Below are positions 45,549-53,424 of a stretch of DNA of 56,717 bases, one piece after another. Position 1 is the first letter of the stretch; each line of letters begins with the position of its first letter. This DNA is from Alphaproteobacteria bacterium (GTDB lineage: Bacteria; Pseudomonadota; Alphaproteobacteria; DSM-16000; Inquilinaceae): NCBI GenBank assembly GCA_028277405.1, contig JANQGH010000064.1, positions 1 through 56,717 on the forward strand, read 5' to 3'. The notes beneath the pieces are model-generated. The model did not search any database and was not told the origin of the DNA. It worked only from the letters and a program-made list of their open reading frames with translations. A program made the position numbers and the translations under genes.

Positions 45549-45958
45549 ACCGGCGGGGCATCAGCACTGGCTCTTCGTTCGAGGCCGCGTACGGCTATTC
45601 GCGCGCGGTCATCGAGGATGGCTGGATCTTCGTCGCGGGCACGACCGGCTTCGACTATGCCACCGGCGAAATCAAGCCGGATGTCGAAAGCCAGACGCGC
45701 CAAACCCTGAAGACGATCGAAGCGGTCCTGGCCGAGGCCGGGGCGACTCTAGCCGACATCGTGCAAAGCCGCATCATCATCGCCGACCAAAGCGACGCCG
45801 AACGGGTCCTGACGGTTTACGGGCAGGTCATCGGCGCTGCGGTCGGCGATGGCGTTCGGCCGACCTCCACCGCCATCGTCTCGCGACTGATCGACGATCG
45901 GATGAAGGTCGAGATCGAGGTCACCGCGCGACAGCCGGTCGGGCGCAGGGCCGGCTAG
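45545..45958 (+). CDS. RidA/YjgF family protein
   Basis: 137 residues. YSRAVIEDGWIFVAGTTGFD and the C-terminal IDDRMKVEIEVTARQPVG are family signatures; Arg in RPTSTAIV is the substrate-binding position. RidA deaminases clear reactive enamines from PLP enzymes, but subgroups differ. It starts in an ATGA overlap with the thiolase gene. Confidence 0.9.
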   Translation: MNRRGISTGSSFEAAYGYSRAVIEDGWIFVAGTTGFDYATGEIKPDVESQTRQTLKTIEAVLAEAGATLADIVQSRIIIADQSDAERVLTVYGQVIGAAVGDGVRPTSTAIVSRLIDDRMKVEIEVTARQPVGRRAG

Positions 45959-45976
45959 CAAAAAGGGGAGGGAGGC

Positions 45977-46657
45977 ATGCCCGTTGCATTGATCACCGGG
46001 GCGGGGCGCGGCATTGGCCTCGAATTCGCCCGCCAATATGCGGACGAAGGATGGACGGTTCTGGCTGGTGTGCGCGATCCGGGGACGGCCGGCGACCTGC
46101 TCGGCATCGACGGCGATGTTGCGGTGGTGGAAATGGATGTGACCGATCCCGCCGCCGTCGCCATCCTGTCCGAGCGGCTGTCCGGCATCGCAATCGACCT
46201 CTTGATCAACAATGCCGGCCGCGGCAACCCGGCAGAACTCAGCGACGGGGGCATCGACTATGCCGCCTGGATCGACGTTCTGCAGGCCAACACGCTGGGC
46301 CCGGTGCGCGTGACGGAGGCCTTCCTGCCCCATCTGCGCGCGGCCGAGCACGGCAAGATCGTCACGATTTCCAGCCAGATGGGCAGCATCGGCCAGAGCA
46401 GCGGCCGGGCAATCATCTATCGCTCGTCCAAGGCGGCCGTGAACGCGGCCATGCGCGCCATGGCCATGGACCATAAGGGCGAGGGGCTGAGCTTCGCCGT
46501 GCTGCATCCCGGCTGGGTCAAGAGCGGCATCGGCGGTGCCAAGGCGCCGCTAGAGGCCGCCGATAGCGTCGCCGCGATGCGCGCGATCATCGACGAGCTC
46601 GACGCGGACACGACCGGCCGGTTCTGGAACTATGACGGCAGCGAGATCCCCTGGTAG
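45977..46657 (+). CDS. Short-chain dehydrogenase/reductase (SDR)
   Basis: 226 residues. Cofactor motif LITGAGRGIGLEFARQYADE, NNAGRGN, and a Ser-Tyr-Lys triad in TISSQMGS and IYRSSKAAVNAAMRAMAMDH. Classical SDR with unknown substrate. GGAGGGAGG precedes the ATG 13 bases upstream, and it follows the RidA gene by 18 bases. Confidence 0.92.
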   Translation: MPVALITGAGRGIGLEFARQYADEGWTVLAGVRDPGTAGDLLGIDGDVAVVEMDVTDPAAVAILSERLSGIAIDLLINNAGRGNPAELSDGGIDYAAWIDVLQANTLGPVRVTEAFLPHLRAAEHGKIVTISSQMGSIGQSSGRAIIYRSSKAAVNAAMRAMAMDHKGEGLSFAVLHPGWVKSGIGGAKAPLEAADSVAAMRAIIDELDADTTGRFWNYDGSEIPW

Positions 46658-46669
46658 GAGGGCCGACCC

Positions 46670-47272
46670 ATGGCGGGACCCATCACCTTCTATTTCGATA
46701 TCGCCAGCCCTTACGCTTATCTCGCGTCCCAGCGGATCGACGGCATTGCCGCCCGCCACGGCCGCACGGTCGACTGGCGCGCCATCCTGCTGGGCCCGGC
46801 GATGAAGCTGAATGGCGGCCGGCCTGTCAACGTGACGCCCATGCGCGCCGCCTATGCGCGCGAAGATCTGGCCAGACTGGCCCGGATCTGGGGCATCGCC
46901 TTTGTCGAGCCGCCCAACCTGCCGATCTTCGCGCTGCGCCCGTCGCGTGCCTTCTACTGGGCGCAGGGGGCGGAAGGGCCGGAGGCCGCGCGGCGCATGG
47001 CCCAGGCCCTGTTCAACGCCCATTTCGGCCGTGGCGAGGATATCCAGGAGGAAGCGCAGACCCTGGATGTTGCCGAGGCGGCTGGCTTTGATCGATCCGC
47101 GCTGGCAGAGGGCCTGAACGATCAGCGGATCAAGGATCGGCTGCGCGCGGAAACCGATGCCTCCATGACACGTGGCGTCTTCGGCGCCCCCTGGGTGATC
47201 GCGGACGGCCGCAACTATTGGGGCGCGGACAGGCTCGATATTCTGGACCGGGTGCTGGCCGAAGGCGGCTGA
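46670..47272 (+). CDS. DsbA-family 2-hydroxychromene-2-carboxylate isomerase-like protein
   Basis: 200 residues. The thioredoxin-fold kappa-class pattern ITFYFDIASPYAYLASQRID and TRGVFGAPWVIADGRNYWGA identify the HCCA isomerase family. Members act with glutathione in aromatic degradation or in other glutathione chemistry. No other aromatic-pathway gene lies nearby. Confidence 0.9.
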   Translation: MAGPITFYFDIASPYAYLASQRIDGIAARHGRTVDWRAILLGPAMKLNGGRPVNVTPMRAAYAREDLARLARIWGIAFVEPPNLPIFALRPSRAFYWAQGAEGPEAARRMAQALFNAHFGRGEDIQEEAQTLDVAEAAGFDRSALAEGLNDQRIKDRLRAETDASMTRGVFGAPWVIADGRNYWGADRLDILDRVLAEGG

Positions 47273-47313
47273 CAGGCGGGCAGGCGCCGCCTACGTTCGA
47301 TAAGGAGGACCGC

Positions 47314-47682
47314 ATGGTCAATTTGATTGAAGAGGGCCTGCCCGATGACGTCGTCGGTGTTCATGTCAGTGGCACGCTGACCCGCGAAGACTACATTTCG
47401 GTGTTTGTGCCGGCTGTCGAGCGGGTGCTGGAAACCCAGAAAAAAGTGTCGGTGCTGACTGTATTCGAGGACGATGTCGACCTGTCGGCTGGCTCGGTTC
47501 TGGAAGACACCTATTTCGGTACACGGCACCTGTTCGCCTGGGGCCGCATGGCGATGGTCAGCGACTCCGACTCCATGCACCGGGCCGCGGGCCTCATGTT
47601 CCCGCTGCTGCCGTTCAAGGCCAGGTTGTTCCCGACTGAGGAGTTGGATGCCGCCATCACCTGGGTCTCGTCTCAGGATTAG
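47314..47682 (+). CDS. STAS/SpoIIAA-like protein
   Basis: 122 residues. MVNLIEEGLPDDVVGVHVSG and TREDYISVFVPAVERVLETQ with DAAITWVSSQD near the end fit the SpoIIAA-like (DUF3478-type) domain. AAGGAGG lies about 6 bases before ATG 47314. Members often bind lipids or take part in regulation; the role here is unknown. Confidence 0.75.
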   Translation: MVNLIEEGLPDDVVGVHVSGTLTREDYISVFVPAVERVLETQKKVSVLTVFEDDVDLSAGSVLEDTYFGTRHLFAWGRMAMVSDSDSMHRAAGLMFPLLPFKARLFPTEELDAAITWVSSQD

Positions 47683-47720
47683 CCCCGGTCGCCGCCGGAT
47701 CACGAACGAGGAGGGAAGGG

Positions 47721-48077
47721 ATGATCAAAGGCGTCCACACCATGTTCTACTCGTCTCAAGCCGAGGAGCTGCGCGCCTTCCTGCGCGACAAGATCGGCCT
47801 GCCGGCTACCGATGTGGGTGAGGGCTGGCTGATCTTCGATGTGCCCGAGGCCGATATGGGCTGCCACCCGACGGACTTCGAAGGCAGCCCGCCATCGGGC
47901 ACGCACGCGATCTCGTTCTATTGCGACGATATCGAAACCACGGTGGGCGAACTGCGCGAGCGCGGGGTCGAGTTCGTCGGCGAGATCACCGATGTCGGCT
48001 ATGGCCGCGCGATCCGCTTCAAGGTGCCCGGCGGCTTCGACCTGGAACTCTACGAGCCGCACTACAGCAAGGGCTAG
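47721..48077 (+). CDS. Glyoxalase/VOC-superfamily protein
   Basis: 118 residues, two betaalphabetabetabeta modules. HTMFYSSQAEELRAFLRDKI, HAISFYCDDIETTVGELRER and GFDLELYEPHY carry typical VOC metal positions (His and Glu). Small single-domain VOC proteins include dioxygenases, lyases and resistance proteins; the substrate is unknown. GAGGAGGGAAGGG precedes the ATG. Confidence 0.86.
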   Translation: MIKGVHTMFYSSQAEELRAFLRDKIGLPATDVGEGWLIFDVPEADMGCHPTDFEGSPPSGTHAISFYCDDIETTVGELRERGVEFVGEITDVGYGRAIRFKVPGGFDLELYEPHYSKG

Positions 48078-48225
48078 GCCGCGCCTGCGCTCCTGTTCGC
48101 CCGGGCCGGGGTGACGACAAGTTTACCCCTGAACCCAAACCGCCATGCCTCGGCCACGTTTGCGGCCAAATTCCCGCTTATGACGTGTCTTGCGTCCCGA
48201 CCAATCGGGATACTTGCAATGCACC

Positions 48226-48246
48226 CCCGACGGGCCCGCCGTCGGG
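48226..48246 (+). other. Hairpin in the leader of the glycine-zipper lipoprotein gene
   Basis: CCCGACGG / CCGTCGGG is an 8-bp perfect stem with a 5-base loop ending 23 bases before the start codon. A second hairpin, TCCCGA-CCAA-TCGGGA, lies at 48195-48210. They may belong to mRNA stability or to termination after the VOC gene. Confidence 0.4.
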
Positions 48247-48269
48247 CCTGAAGAGTTGGAGACACCTGC

Positions 48270-48485
48270 ATGCGGATGAGATTTGCCCAAATTGGCGCGC
48301 TGGGCTTGGCTATGACGGTTCTGGCCGCCTGTCAGACCACGCCGGGCCAGGAGCGTGGCGCGATCACGGGTGGTGCTATCGGCACCGGCATCGGCCTGGT
48401 CACCGGCGGCACCTTCGCCCAAGTGGTTGGCGCCGGCCTGATCGGCGGCGGCTCCGGCTTCATCCTGGGCGACCTGTTCGAATAG
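48270..48485 (+). CDS. Glycine-zipper lipoprotein (OsmB-like)
   Basis: 71 residues. The signal peptide ends with a lipobox (VLAAC), then QTTPGQERG and a glycine zipper GAITGGAIGTGIGLVTGG ... GAGLIGGGSGFILG, which spans or coats the outer membrane. Small OsmB/YMGG-like proteins are often stress induced. ATG 48276 is an alternative start. Confidence 0.85.
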   Translation: MRMRFAQIGALGLAMTVLAACQTTPGQERGAITGGAIGTGIGLVTGGTFAQVVGAGLIGGGSGFILGDLFE

Positions 48486-48494
48486 CGTCGCAGG

Positions 48495-49115
48495 TCAAAG
48501 GACGGGGTTTGTTTGACCAAAGCCCGGCCGGCCTGAAGCGTCCGTCGCCTCGATGCACTCCTCGGCGGTGGGTTCCGGCGTTTCCGCAACGAAGACGCGG
48601 GGCGCGCCATACCAGGCGTCGTCCTCGGGGTGGGCAAGGCCATGCACGAGGATGCGCACGAACTGCCCGCGCGGGTTGGGCCAAGGTGAGCCGGCGGAAA
48701 TAAGCATCTTAAAGCCGACCATCTCGCAATTGCTGATCAAGGTGTACGACGTCTGCTCAATCCGGTCGTAGATCCAAGGTTCCAGGGCGTCGACGATCGC
48801 CGCGCCTTCGCGGGCGGGTGTCGCCTCGGAGAACGAGACCTCGCAGTGGTGCAGGCCGTTCCGTTCGCCATAGGCGATCAGCAGGCGCGGGTCGTCCATA
48901 ACAAATGCTGGCTCGAAGGTCGGCCCGATGAAGTTGTGGTCCGGGTTCTCGCGGTCATAGAGCTCCAAGCCGGCAAGGTCGGGTGCCCGGGCGTTTTCGA
49001 TCGCCGGCAGACAGGTGTGCTCCACGAGATCGAAGAACGCGTCGGTGGTCGTTTGGGCCGTGGCGGAGGTGCAGGCAAGCACCGCGACCGCGATCATCGA
49101 GCTGGTTAGCTTCAT
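48495..49115 (-). CDS. Unknown secreted protein, 206 residues
   Basis: A signal peptide MKLTSSMIAVAVLACTSATA precedes a mature domain with DLVEHTCLPAIENARAPDLA, LHHCEVSFSEATPAREGAAI and WYGAPRVFVAETPEPTAEEC. The four to five Cys could form disulfides. No family is recognised. It is convergent with the lipoprotein gene (stops 9 bases apart) and divergent from the guanidine operon. Confidence 0.75.
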   Translation of the reverse strand: MKLTSSMIAVAVLACTSATAQTTTDAFFDLVEHTCLPAIENARAPDLAGLELYDRENPDHNFIGPTFEPAFVMDDPRLLIAYGERNGLHHCEVSFSEATPAREGAAIVDALEPWIYDRIEQTSYTLISNCEMVGFKMLISAGSPWPNPRGQFVRILVHGLAHPEDDAWYGAPRVFVAETPEPTAEECIEATDASGRPGFGQTNPVL

Positions 49116-49304
49116 CGTGAGCAGACTCGAGCTTCCGTTGTCATAGCGGCCCGTCAAGAGCCGGCCCAGCTTATGATGGTTCGCATCATCTCTGCGTCAA
49201 AGCTGCTGGCCGGACCGGCCAATCTTTGGGCACCTGATGCGCAATTGTCCAATTCGCAGGCAACAACCCATCCGGCCAAGTCACTCGGGTCTGGCACAGG
49301 CCTC
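49116..49304. other. Region upstream of the sigma-54 promoter
   Basis: Non-coding. TTGGGC-N7-GCGCAA (49226-49244) is a dyad with one mismatch, centred about 97 bases before the predicted start site, the usual distance of NtrC-type enhancers. A partly overlapping, imperfect inverted repeat TGCGCAATTG / CAATTCGCA follows (about 49238-49258). Binding is not shown. Confidence 0.4.
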
Positions 49305-49305
49305 T

Positions 49306-49321
49306 TGGCACGCCGCTTGCT
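49306..49321 (+). promoter_or_regulatory. Sigma-54 (RpoN) -24/-12 promoter of the guanidine operon
   Basis: TTGGCACGCCGCTTGCT (49305-49321) fits the RpoN consensus: GG at 49307-49308, ten bases, then GC at 49319-49320. Transcription would begin near 49332, a few bases before the riboswitch aptamer. This predicts expression under nitrogen limitation with an NtrC-class activator. Confidence 0.8.
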
Positions 49322-49334
49322 TGAATGACTGACA

Positions 49335-49445
49335 TGCAGGGCACCTAGGGTTCCGGCCGCGATCGCGGTGCTGGTCCGAGAGGTGCCGCCCGCGCTCATT
49401 CAGGCACGGGTACACGGAGGGACAAAATCCCGGGAGGGCACTGCG
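49335..49445 (+). promoter_or_regulatory. Guanidine-I riboswitch (ykkC class)
   Basis: All conserved blocks occur in order: CTAGGGTTCCG (49345-49355), CTGGTCCGAGAG (49371-49382), ACACGG (49412-49417) and AAAATCCCGGGAG (49424-49436). GCACC (49341-49345) pairs with GGTGC (49382-49386), and CCGCG-AT-CGCGG (49356-49367) forms the internal hairpin. The class senses free guanidinium and turns genes on. It stands ahead of a transporter and a guanidine hydrolase gene, exactly what it regulates elsewhere. Confidence 0.95.
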
Positions 49446-49452
49446 CCGGTTC

Positions 49453-49497
49453 AGCCGCGCCCCTCGTTTCGTCGCGGCTGGTCCGATCCGACGAAAC
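49453..49497 (+). promoter_or_regulatory. Putative expression platform of the riboswitch
   Basis: Two hairpins share bases and so exclude each other: AGCCGCG (49453-49459) with CGCGGCT (49473-49479), and GTTTCGTCG (49466-49474) with CGACGAAAC (49489-49497). The second ends 7 bases before ATG 49505 and could hinder ribosome access. No U-run follows, so translational control is more likely than termination. Confidence 0.5.
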
Positions 49498-49504
49498 AGA
49501 TGGG

Positions 49505-50590
49505 ATGCTCGCCATGACCCAAATTGCCAGACTTCGCAGCCTGACGGCCTTGCTCGCGGCCGGCACGGCCCTGATCGCGGCCCAACCCGCCGAAGCCCAA
49601 GAACGCACCGATTTCCGCATCGCCTGGTCGATCTATGTCGGCTGGATGCCGTGGGGCTATATCGAGGAAAGCGGTATCATGGACCGCTGGGCCGATCGCT
49701 ACGGCATCGATGTCGAGATCGTGCAGATCAACGACTATATCGAGTCGATAAACCAGTACACGGCCGGCCAGTTCGACGGCGTTTCGGCCACCAACATGGA
49801 CACGCTGTCGATCCCGTCGGGTGGCGGCGTCGATACCACGGCGTTGATCGTGGGTGATTTCTCCAACGGCAACGACGCCATCCTTGTGAAGGGCGAGACA
49901 GGCGTGGAAGACATGGCCGGCAATCCGGTCCATCTGGTCGAGCTGTCGGTTTCGCATTATTTGCTGGCCCGCGCACTGGACAGTGTCGGCCTCAGTGAGG
50001 CGGATTTGACGGTGGTCAACACCTCCGATGCCGACATGGTCGCGGCCTTTGGCTCCGACGATGTCGTCGCGGCCGTGACCTGGAACCCGCTGGTTTCGAC
50101 CATCCTCGAAACCCACGGCGCCACCAATATCTACGACAGCGCCGACATTCCGGGCGAGATCATCGACATGATGGTCGTCAATACCGAGGTGCTGGAGGCA
50201 AATCCCGACTTCGGCCGTGCCCTGGTCGGCGCCTGGTACGAGGCGATGTCGATCATGTCGTCGGACACGCCGGAAGGCATCGAGGCGCGCGAATGGATGG
50301 CCGCTGCCTCAGGCACTGATCTCAACGGTTATGACGCCCAGCTCGCGACAACGGAGATGTTCTACGAGCCGGCCGAGGCTGTCGCCTTCGTCACCTCGCC
50401 GGAACTGCCGACGACCATGGATTATGTCCGGACCTTCCTGTTCGATCACGGCATCCTGGGTGTCGGCGCGCCGTCGGTCGATTTTGTCGGGATCGAGTTC
50501 CCTGACGGCTCCGTCATGGGCGATCCCAACAACGTGACCCTGCGCTTCGATGCGACCTACATGCAGATGGCGGCGGATGCCGGCCTGTAG
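49505..50590 (+). CDS. Guanidine-associated ABC transporter substrate-binding protein (NitT/TauT type)
   Basis: 361 residues. A signal peptide (RLRSLTALLAAGTALIAAQP, cleavage after AEA) leads to an SsuA/NMT1-like domain with FRIAWSIYVGWMPWGYIEES, TAGQFDGVSATNMDTLSIPS and VVAAVTWNPLVSTILETHGA. General annotation would call it nitrate/sulfonate/taurine binding; the riboswitch and gdmH suggest guanidine or a guanidine derivative. ATG 49514 is an alternative start. Confidence 0.88.
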   Translation: MLAMTQIARLRSLTALLAAGTALIAAQPAEAQERTDFRIAWSIYVGWMPWGYIEESGIMDRWADRYGIDVEIVQINDYIESINQYTAGQFDGVSATNMDTLSIPSGGGVDTTALIVGDFSNGNDAILVKGETGVEDMAGNPVHLVELSVSHYLLARALDSVGLSEADLTVVNTSDADMVAAFGSDDVVAAVTWNPLVSTILETHGATNIYDSADIPGEIIDMMVVNTEVLEANPDFGRALVGAWYEAMSIMSSDTPEGIEAREWMAAASGTDLNGYDAQLATTEMFYEPAEAVAFVTSPELPTTMDYVRTFLFDHGILGVGAPSVDFVGIEFPDGSVMGDPNNVTLRFDATYMQMAADAGL

Positions 50591-50616
50591 AGGCGGCCGC
50601 TAAGCCCAACCAGGTC

Positions 50617-51435
50617 ATGCGTTGGATCAACCGCCGGCCCAGGCGGCCGGCGGCGATCATCCTGGCGCTGGTGCCGTTCGTCATCGTGATCGGCGCCTAC
50701 GTCATCGCGTCCGACATCCGGCTGGCGGAAAACCCGTCCGACCGGCTGACCCCGGCACCGTCGCAGATCATCGACACGTTCGTGATGTTGGCGACGGAGC
50801 CGGATCGGCGCACCGGCCGGATCCCCCTCTGGTCGGACACGTGGGCCAGTCTGCAACGCCTGTTGGCCGGGGTGGCGATCGCCGCCGGGATCGGTCTGGT
50901 CTTCGGCCTGCTGATCGGGTTGCTGCCGTTTGCCCGGGCGGGCCTCGCGCCGTTTGCGGCGGCGATCTCTCTGGTGCCGCCATTGGCCCTGCTGCCGATC
51001 CTGTTCATCGTCTTCGGCCTGGGTGAGACCGCCAAGATCGTGCTGATCGTGGTCGGCATCGGGCCGTTTTTGATCCGGGATCTGTCTCAACGGGTGCTGG
51101 AGATTCCATCCGAACTGCTGGTCAAGGCGCAAACCTTGGGCGCCTCGACCTGGCAGATCGCCCTGCGGGTCGCGCTGCCGCAGGTCCTGCCGAGGCTGGT
51201 CCAGGCCGTGCGCCTGTCCCTGGGGCCAGCCTGGCTGTTCCTGATCGCCGCCGAGGCCATCGCAGCCGAGGGCGGGCTCGGCTACCGCATCTTCCTGGTC
51301 CGCCGCTATCTCGCCATGGATATCATCCTGTCCTACGTCGTCTGGATCACGTTCCTGGCCTTCCTGTTGGACTACGCCCTGAAGTCACTCTCGCGGGCAG
51401 CCTTCGCCTGGTTCCATGGCGGGGAGGACCTATGA
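50617..51435 (+). CDS. Guanidine-associated ABC transporter permease
   Basis: 272 residues with six membrane segments, starting with AAIILALVPFVIVIGAYVIA. The SsuC/TauC-type cytoplasmic loop reads LVKAQTLGASTWQIALRVAL and couples to the ATPase. ATG 50617 lies 26 bases after the binding-protein gene; the stop overlaps the ATPase gene by 4 bases. Confidence 0.9.
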   Translation: MRWINRRPRRPAAIILALVPFVIVIGAYVIASDIRLAENPSDRLTPAPSQIIDTFVMLATEPDRRTGRIPLWSDTWASLQRLLAGVAIAAGIGLVFGLLIGLLPFARAGLAPFAAAISLVPPLALLPILFIVFGLGETAKIVLIVVGIGPFLIRDLSQRVLEIPSELLVKAQTLGASTWQIALRVALPQVLPRLVQAVRLSLGPAWLFLIAAEAIAAEGGLGYRIFLVRRYLAMDIILSYVVWITFLAFLLDYALKSLSRAAFAWFHGGEDL

Positions 51436-52184
51436 CGGCCGTATCGGTGCATGACGTCTGGAAGTCCTATGACGGCAGGCCGGTGTTGGAACGCCTCAAC
51501 ATCGAGGTGGAGGAGGGTGCCTTCTGCGCCATCGTCGGTGCCTCTGGCTGCGGCAAGTCGACATTCCTTCGGCTGCTGCTGGCCCAGGAACTGCCGAGCC
51601 GGGGCGAGATCCGCATTGCCGATGCCGACCCGGCGACAGAGCCGCAGGCCGATCGCGGCATCGTCTTTCAGCGCTATTCGGTCTTTCCGCATCTGACCGT
51701 GCGGGACAATCTGATCTTTGCCGCCGAGATCGCCGCCTCGCGCACGCTGGGCCGCACTTGGGGCCGGACGCGCCGAAACCTGCGGGACGAAGCCGAGGCG
51801 ACGCTGGAGCGCGTGGGTCTCGGCCACGCCGCCAAGCTGTGCCCCTCGGCCCTGTCCGGCGGCATGCAACAGCGCCTCGCCATCGCTCAGGCACTCACCA
51901 AGAAGCCGAAGGTACTGCTGCTGGATGAGCCGTTCGGCGCGCTCGATCCCGGCACGCGGGCGACCATGCACGAGTTCCTGCTGGAGCTTTGGCGCGAGAC
52001 CGCGATGACGATCTTCATGGTCACCCACGACATCAAGGAAGCGTTCAAGCTCGCCACCCGGATCCTGGCCTTCGACAAGGTCCGCGACGACCCGACCGAC
52101 CCTGGCGCTTACGGCGCCACCATCACCTACGACCTGCCACTCGACGACAAGACGGAGAAGGACGCCTTTAATGGTCCCAACTAG
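51432..52184 (+). CDS. Guanidine-associated ABC transporter ATPase
   Basis: 250 residues. Walker A GASGCGKSTFLRLLLAQE (about residues 37-54), signature LSGGMQQRLAIAQALTKKPK, Walker B VLLLDEPFGALDPGTRATM and the switch His in TIFMVTHDIKEAFK. It is a SsuB/TauB-type ATPase, with GTTYDLPL-like C-terminal extension typical of urea/guanidine-linked members. Its last 14 bases overlap gdmH. Confidence 0.92.
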   Translation: MTAVSVHDVWKSYDGRPVLERLNIEVEEGAFCAIVGASGCGKSTFLRLLLAQELPSRGEIRIADADPATEPQADRGIVFQRYSVFPHLTVRDNLIFAAEIAASRTLGRTWGRTRRNLRDEAEATLERVGLGHAAKLCPSALSGGMQQRLAIAQALTKKPKVLLLDEPFGALDPGTRATMHEFLLELWRETAMTIFMVTHDIKEAFKLATRILAFDKVRDDPTDPGAYGATITYDLPLDDKTEKDAFNGPN

Positions 52185-53424
52185 AAACGACATCAGAGGA
52201 TCGCGCCGGGCCGGCTTACGCACCGCGCCATTGCCGGGCAGCCGCCGTGCCCATCACCCGGACCTCAGCAAGCTGCGCGGCTGGCAGGCGGCGCGCGACG
52301 AGTCGGGTATTCCAGAAGGCAGATGGCAGCAGGAAAAGGCCTGGGCCCTGCGCATGGGCCTGACCGGATCGGACACGCTCGACGACAAATCGATCCCGAC
52401 CTTCGCCCGGGGCGAACTGCCCCATTACGCCGGCATCAACACATTTCTGAAGGCGCCCTATGCCGAGGACGCGACCGAGGTCGGCCACTACGACGCCACC
52501 ATCCTGGGCGCCCCCTTCGATGGCGGCACTACCTACCGGCCAGGCACCCGCTTTGGGCCGCAGGGCATCCGCAAGATCTCTGCGCTCTACACGCCCTACA
52601 ATTACGAGATGGCGATCGATCTGCGCGAGCAGATGACGCTGTGCGACGCCGGCGACATCTTCACCATCCCGGCAAACATCGAAAAGACCTTCGACCAGAT
52701 CAGCCGGGCCTGCGCCCATGTCTTCTCGTCCGGCTCGATGCCGATCATTCTGGGCGGCGACCATTCGATCGGCTTCCCGACGGTGCGCGGCCTCGCCGAA
52801 TGCACGTCGAAAACCATCGGCATCATCCATTTCGACCGGCACGCGGACATCCAGGAGAAGGATCTGGACGAGCGCATGCACACCACACCCTGGTTCCACG
52901 CCACCAACCTGCCCAACGTGCCGGCGCGCAACCTGGTCCAGGTCGGCATCGGCGGCTGGCAAGTGCCGCGCGAGGCGGTGAAGGTGGCGCGCGAGCGCAA
53001 TACCAACATCATCACCATGGGCGATATGGAGCGCATGGGCGTCGACAAGACCGCCGAGATGGCCTTGGAGATGGCCTGGGAAGGCGCCGACATGGTTTAC
53101 ATGTCCTTCGACATCGACAGCATCGATTGCGGCTTCGTGCCCGGCACCGGCTGGCCGGAGCCGGGCGGCTTCCTGCCGCGCGAGGCGCTGGGGCTGGTCC
53201 AGCGGGTGGCCGCCGAGGGCCTCTGCGGCATGGAGATCGTCGAGGTCTCCCCACCTTACGATACGTCGGACATCACGGCCTTGATGGCGACACGGGTCAT
53301 CGTTGACGCTTTGGGCTCCATGGTCGCCGCCGGTAAGTTGGGCGCTCACAAACGTCATATCGACAAGCCGGTCTCGATCCCGCATGGCGACTTTGAAGGC
53401 GCGAGGTGGTCCAATGCCTCATGA
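52171..53424 (+). CDS. gdmH: Nickel-dependent guanidine hydrolase (ureohydrolase family)
   Basis: 417 residues. All metal ligands of the ureohydrolase fold are present: His198 in GGDHSIGFP, Asp222, His224 and Asp226 in HFDRHADIQ, Asp314 and Asp316 in SFDIDSIDCG. The ~105-residue N-terminal extension and the segments MHTTPWFHATN, NLVQVGIGGWQVPR and GFVPGTGWPEPGGFLPREAL are like cyanobacterial GdmH, not agmatinase or arginase. GdmH splits guanidine to urea and ammonia with Ni2+. The riboswitch upstream supports this. It overlaps the His-rich gene by 11 bases. Confidence 0.9.
   Translation: MVPTRNDIRGSRRAGLRTAPLPGSRRAHHPDLSKLRGWQAARDESGIPEGRWQQEKAWALRMGLTGSDTLDDKSIPTFARGELPHYAGINTFLKAPYAEDATEVGHYDATILGAPFDGGTTYRPGTRFGPQGIRKISALYTPYNYEMAIDLREQMTLCDAGDIFTIPANIEKTFDQISRACAHVFSSGSMPIILGGDHSIGFPTVRGLAECTSKTIGIIHFDRHADIQEKDLDERMHTTPWFHATNLPNVPARNLVQVGIGGWQVPREAVKVARERNTNIITMGDMERMGVDKTAEMALEMAWEGADMVYMSFDIDSIDCGFVPGTGWPEPGGFLPREALGLVQRVAAEGLCGMEIVEVSPPYDTSDITALMATRVIVDALGSMVAAGKLGAHKRHIDKPVSIPHGDFEGARWSNAS

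Noticed and set aside
49505..52184. Annotation as nitrate, sulfonate or taurine transporter
   Set aside because: The family is broad and the guanidine-I riboswitch plus gdmH make a guanidine-related ligand more likely; no nitrate or sulfonate genes are present.
52171..53424. Annotation as agmatinase (SpeB)
   Set aside because: The long N-terminal extension, the HTTPWFHATN and GTGWPEPGG segments and the guanidine riboswitch upstream all point to guanidine hydrolase; no polyamine genes are near.
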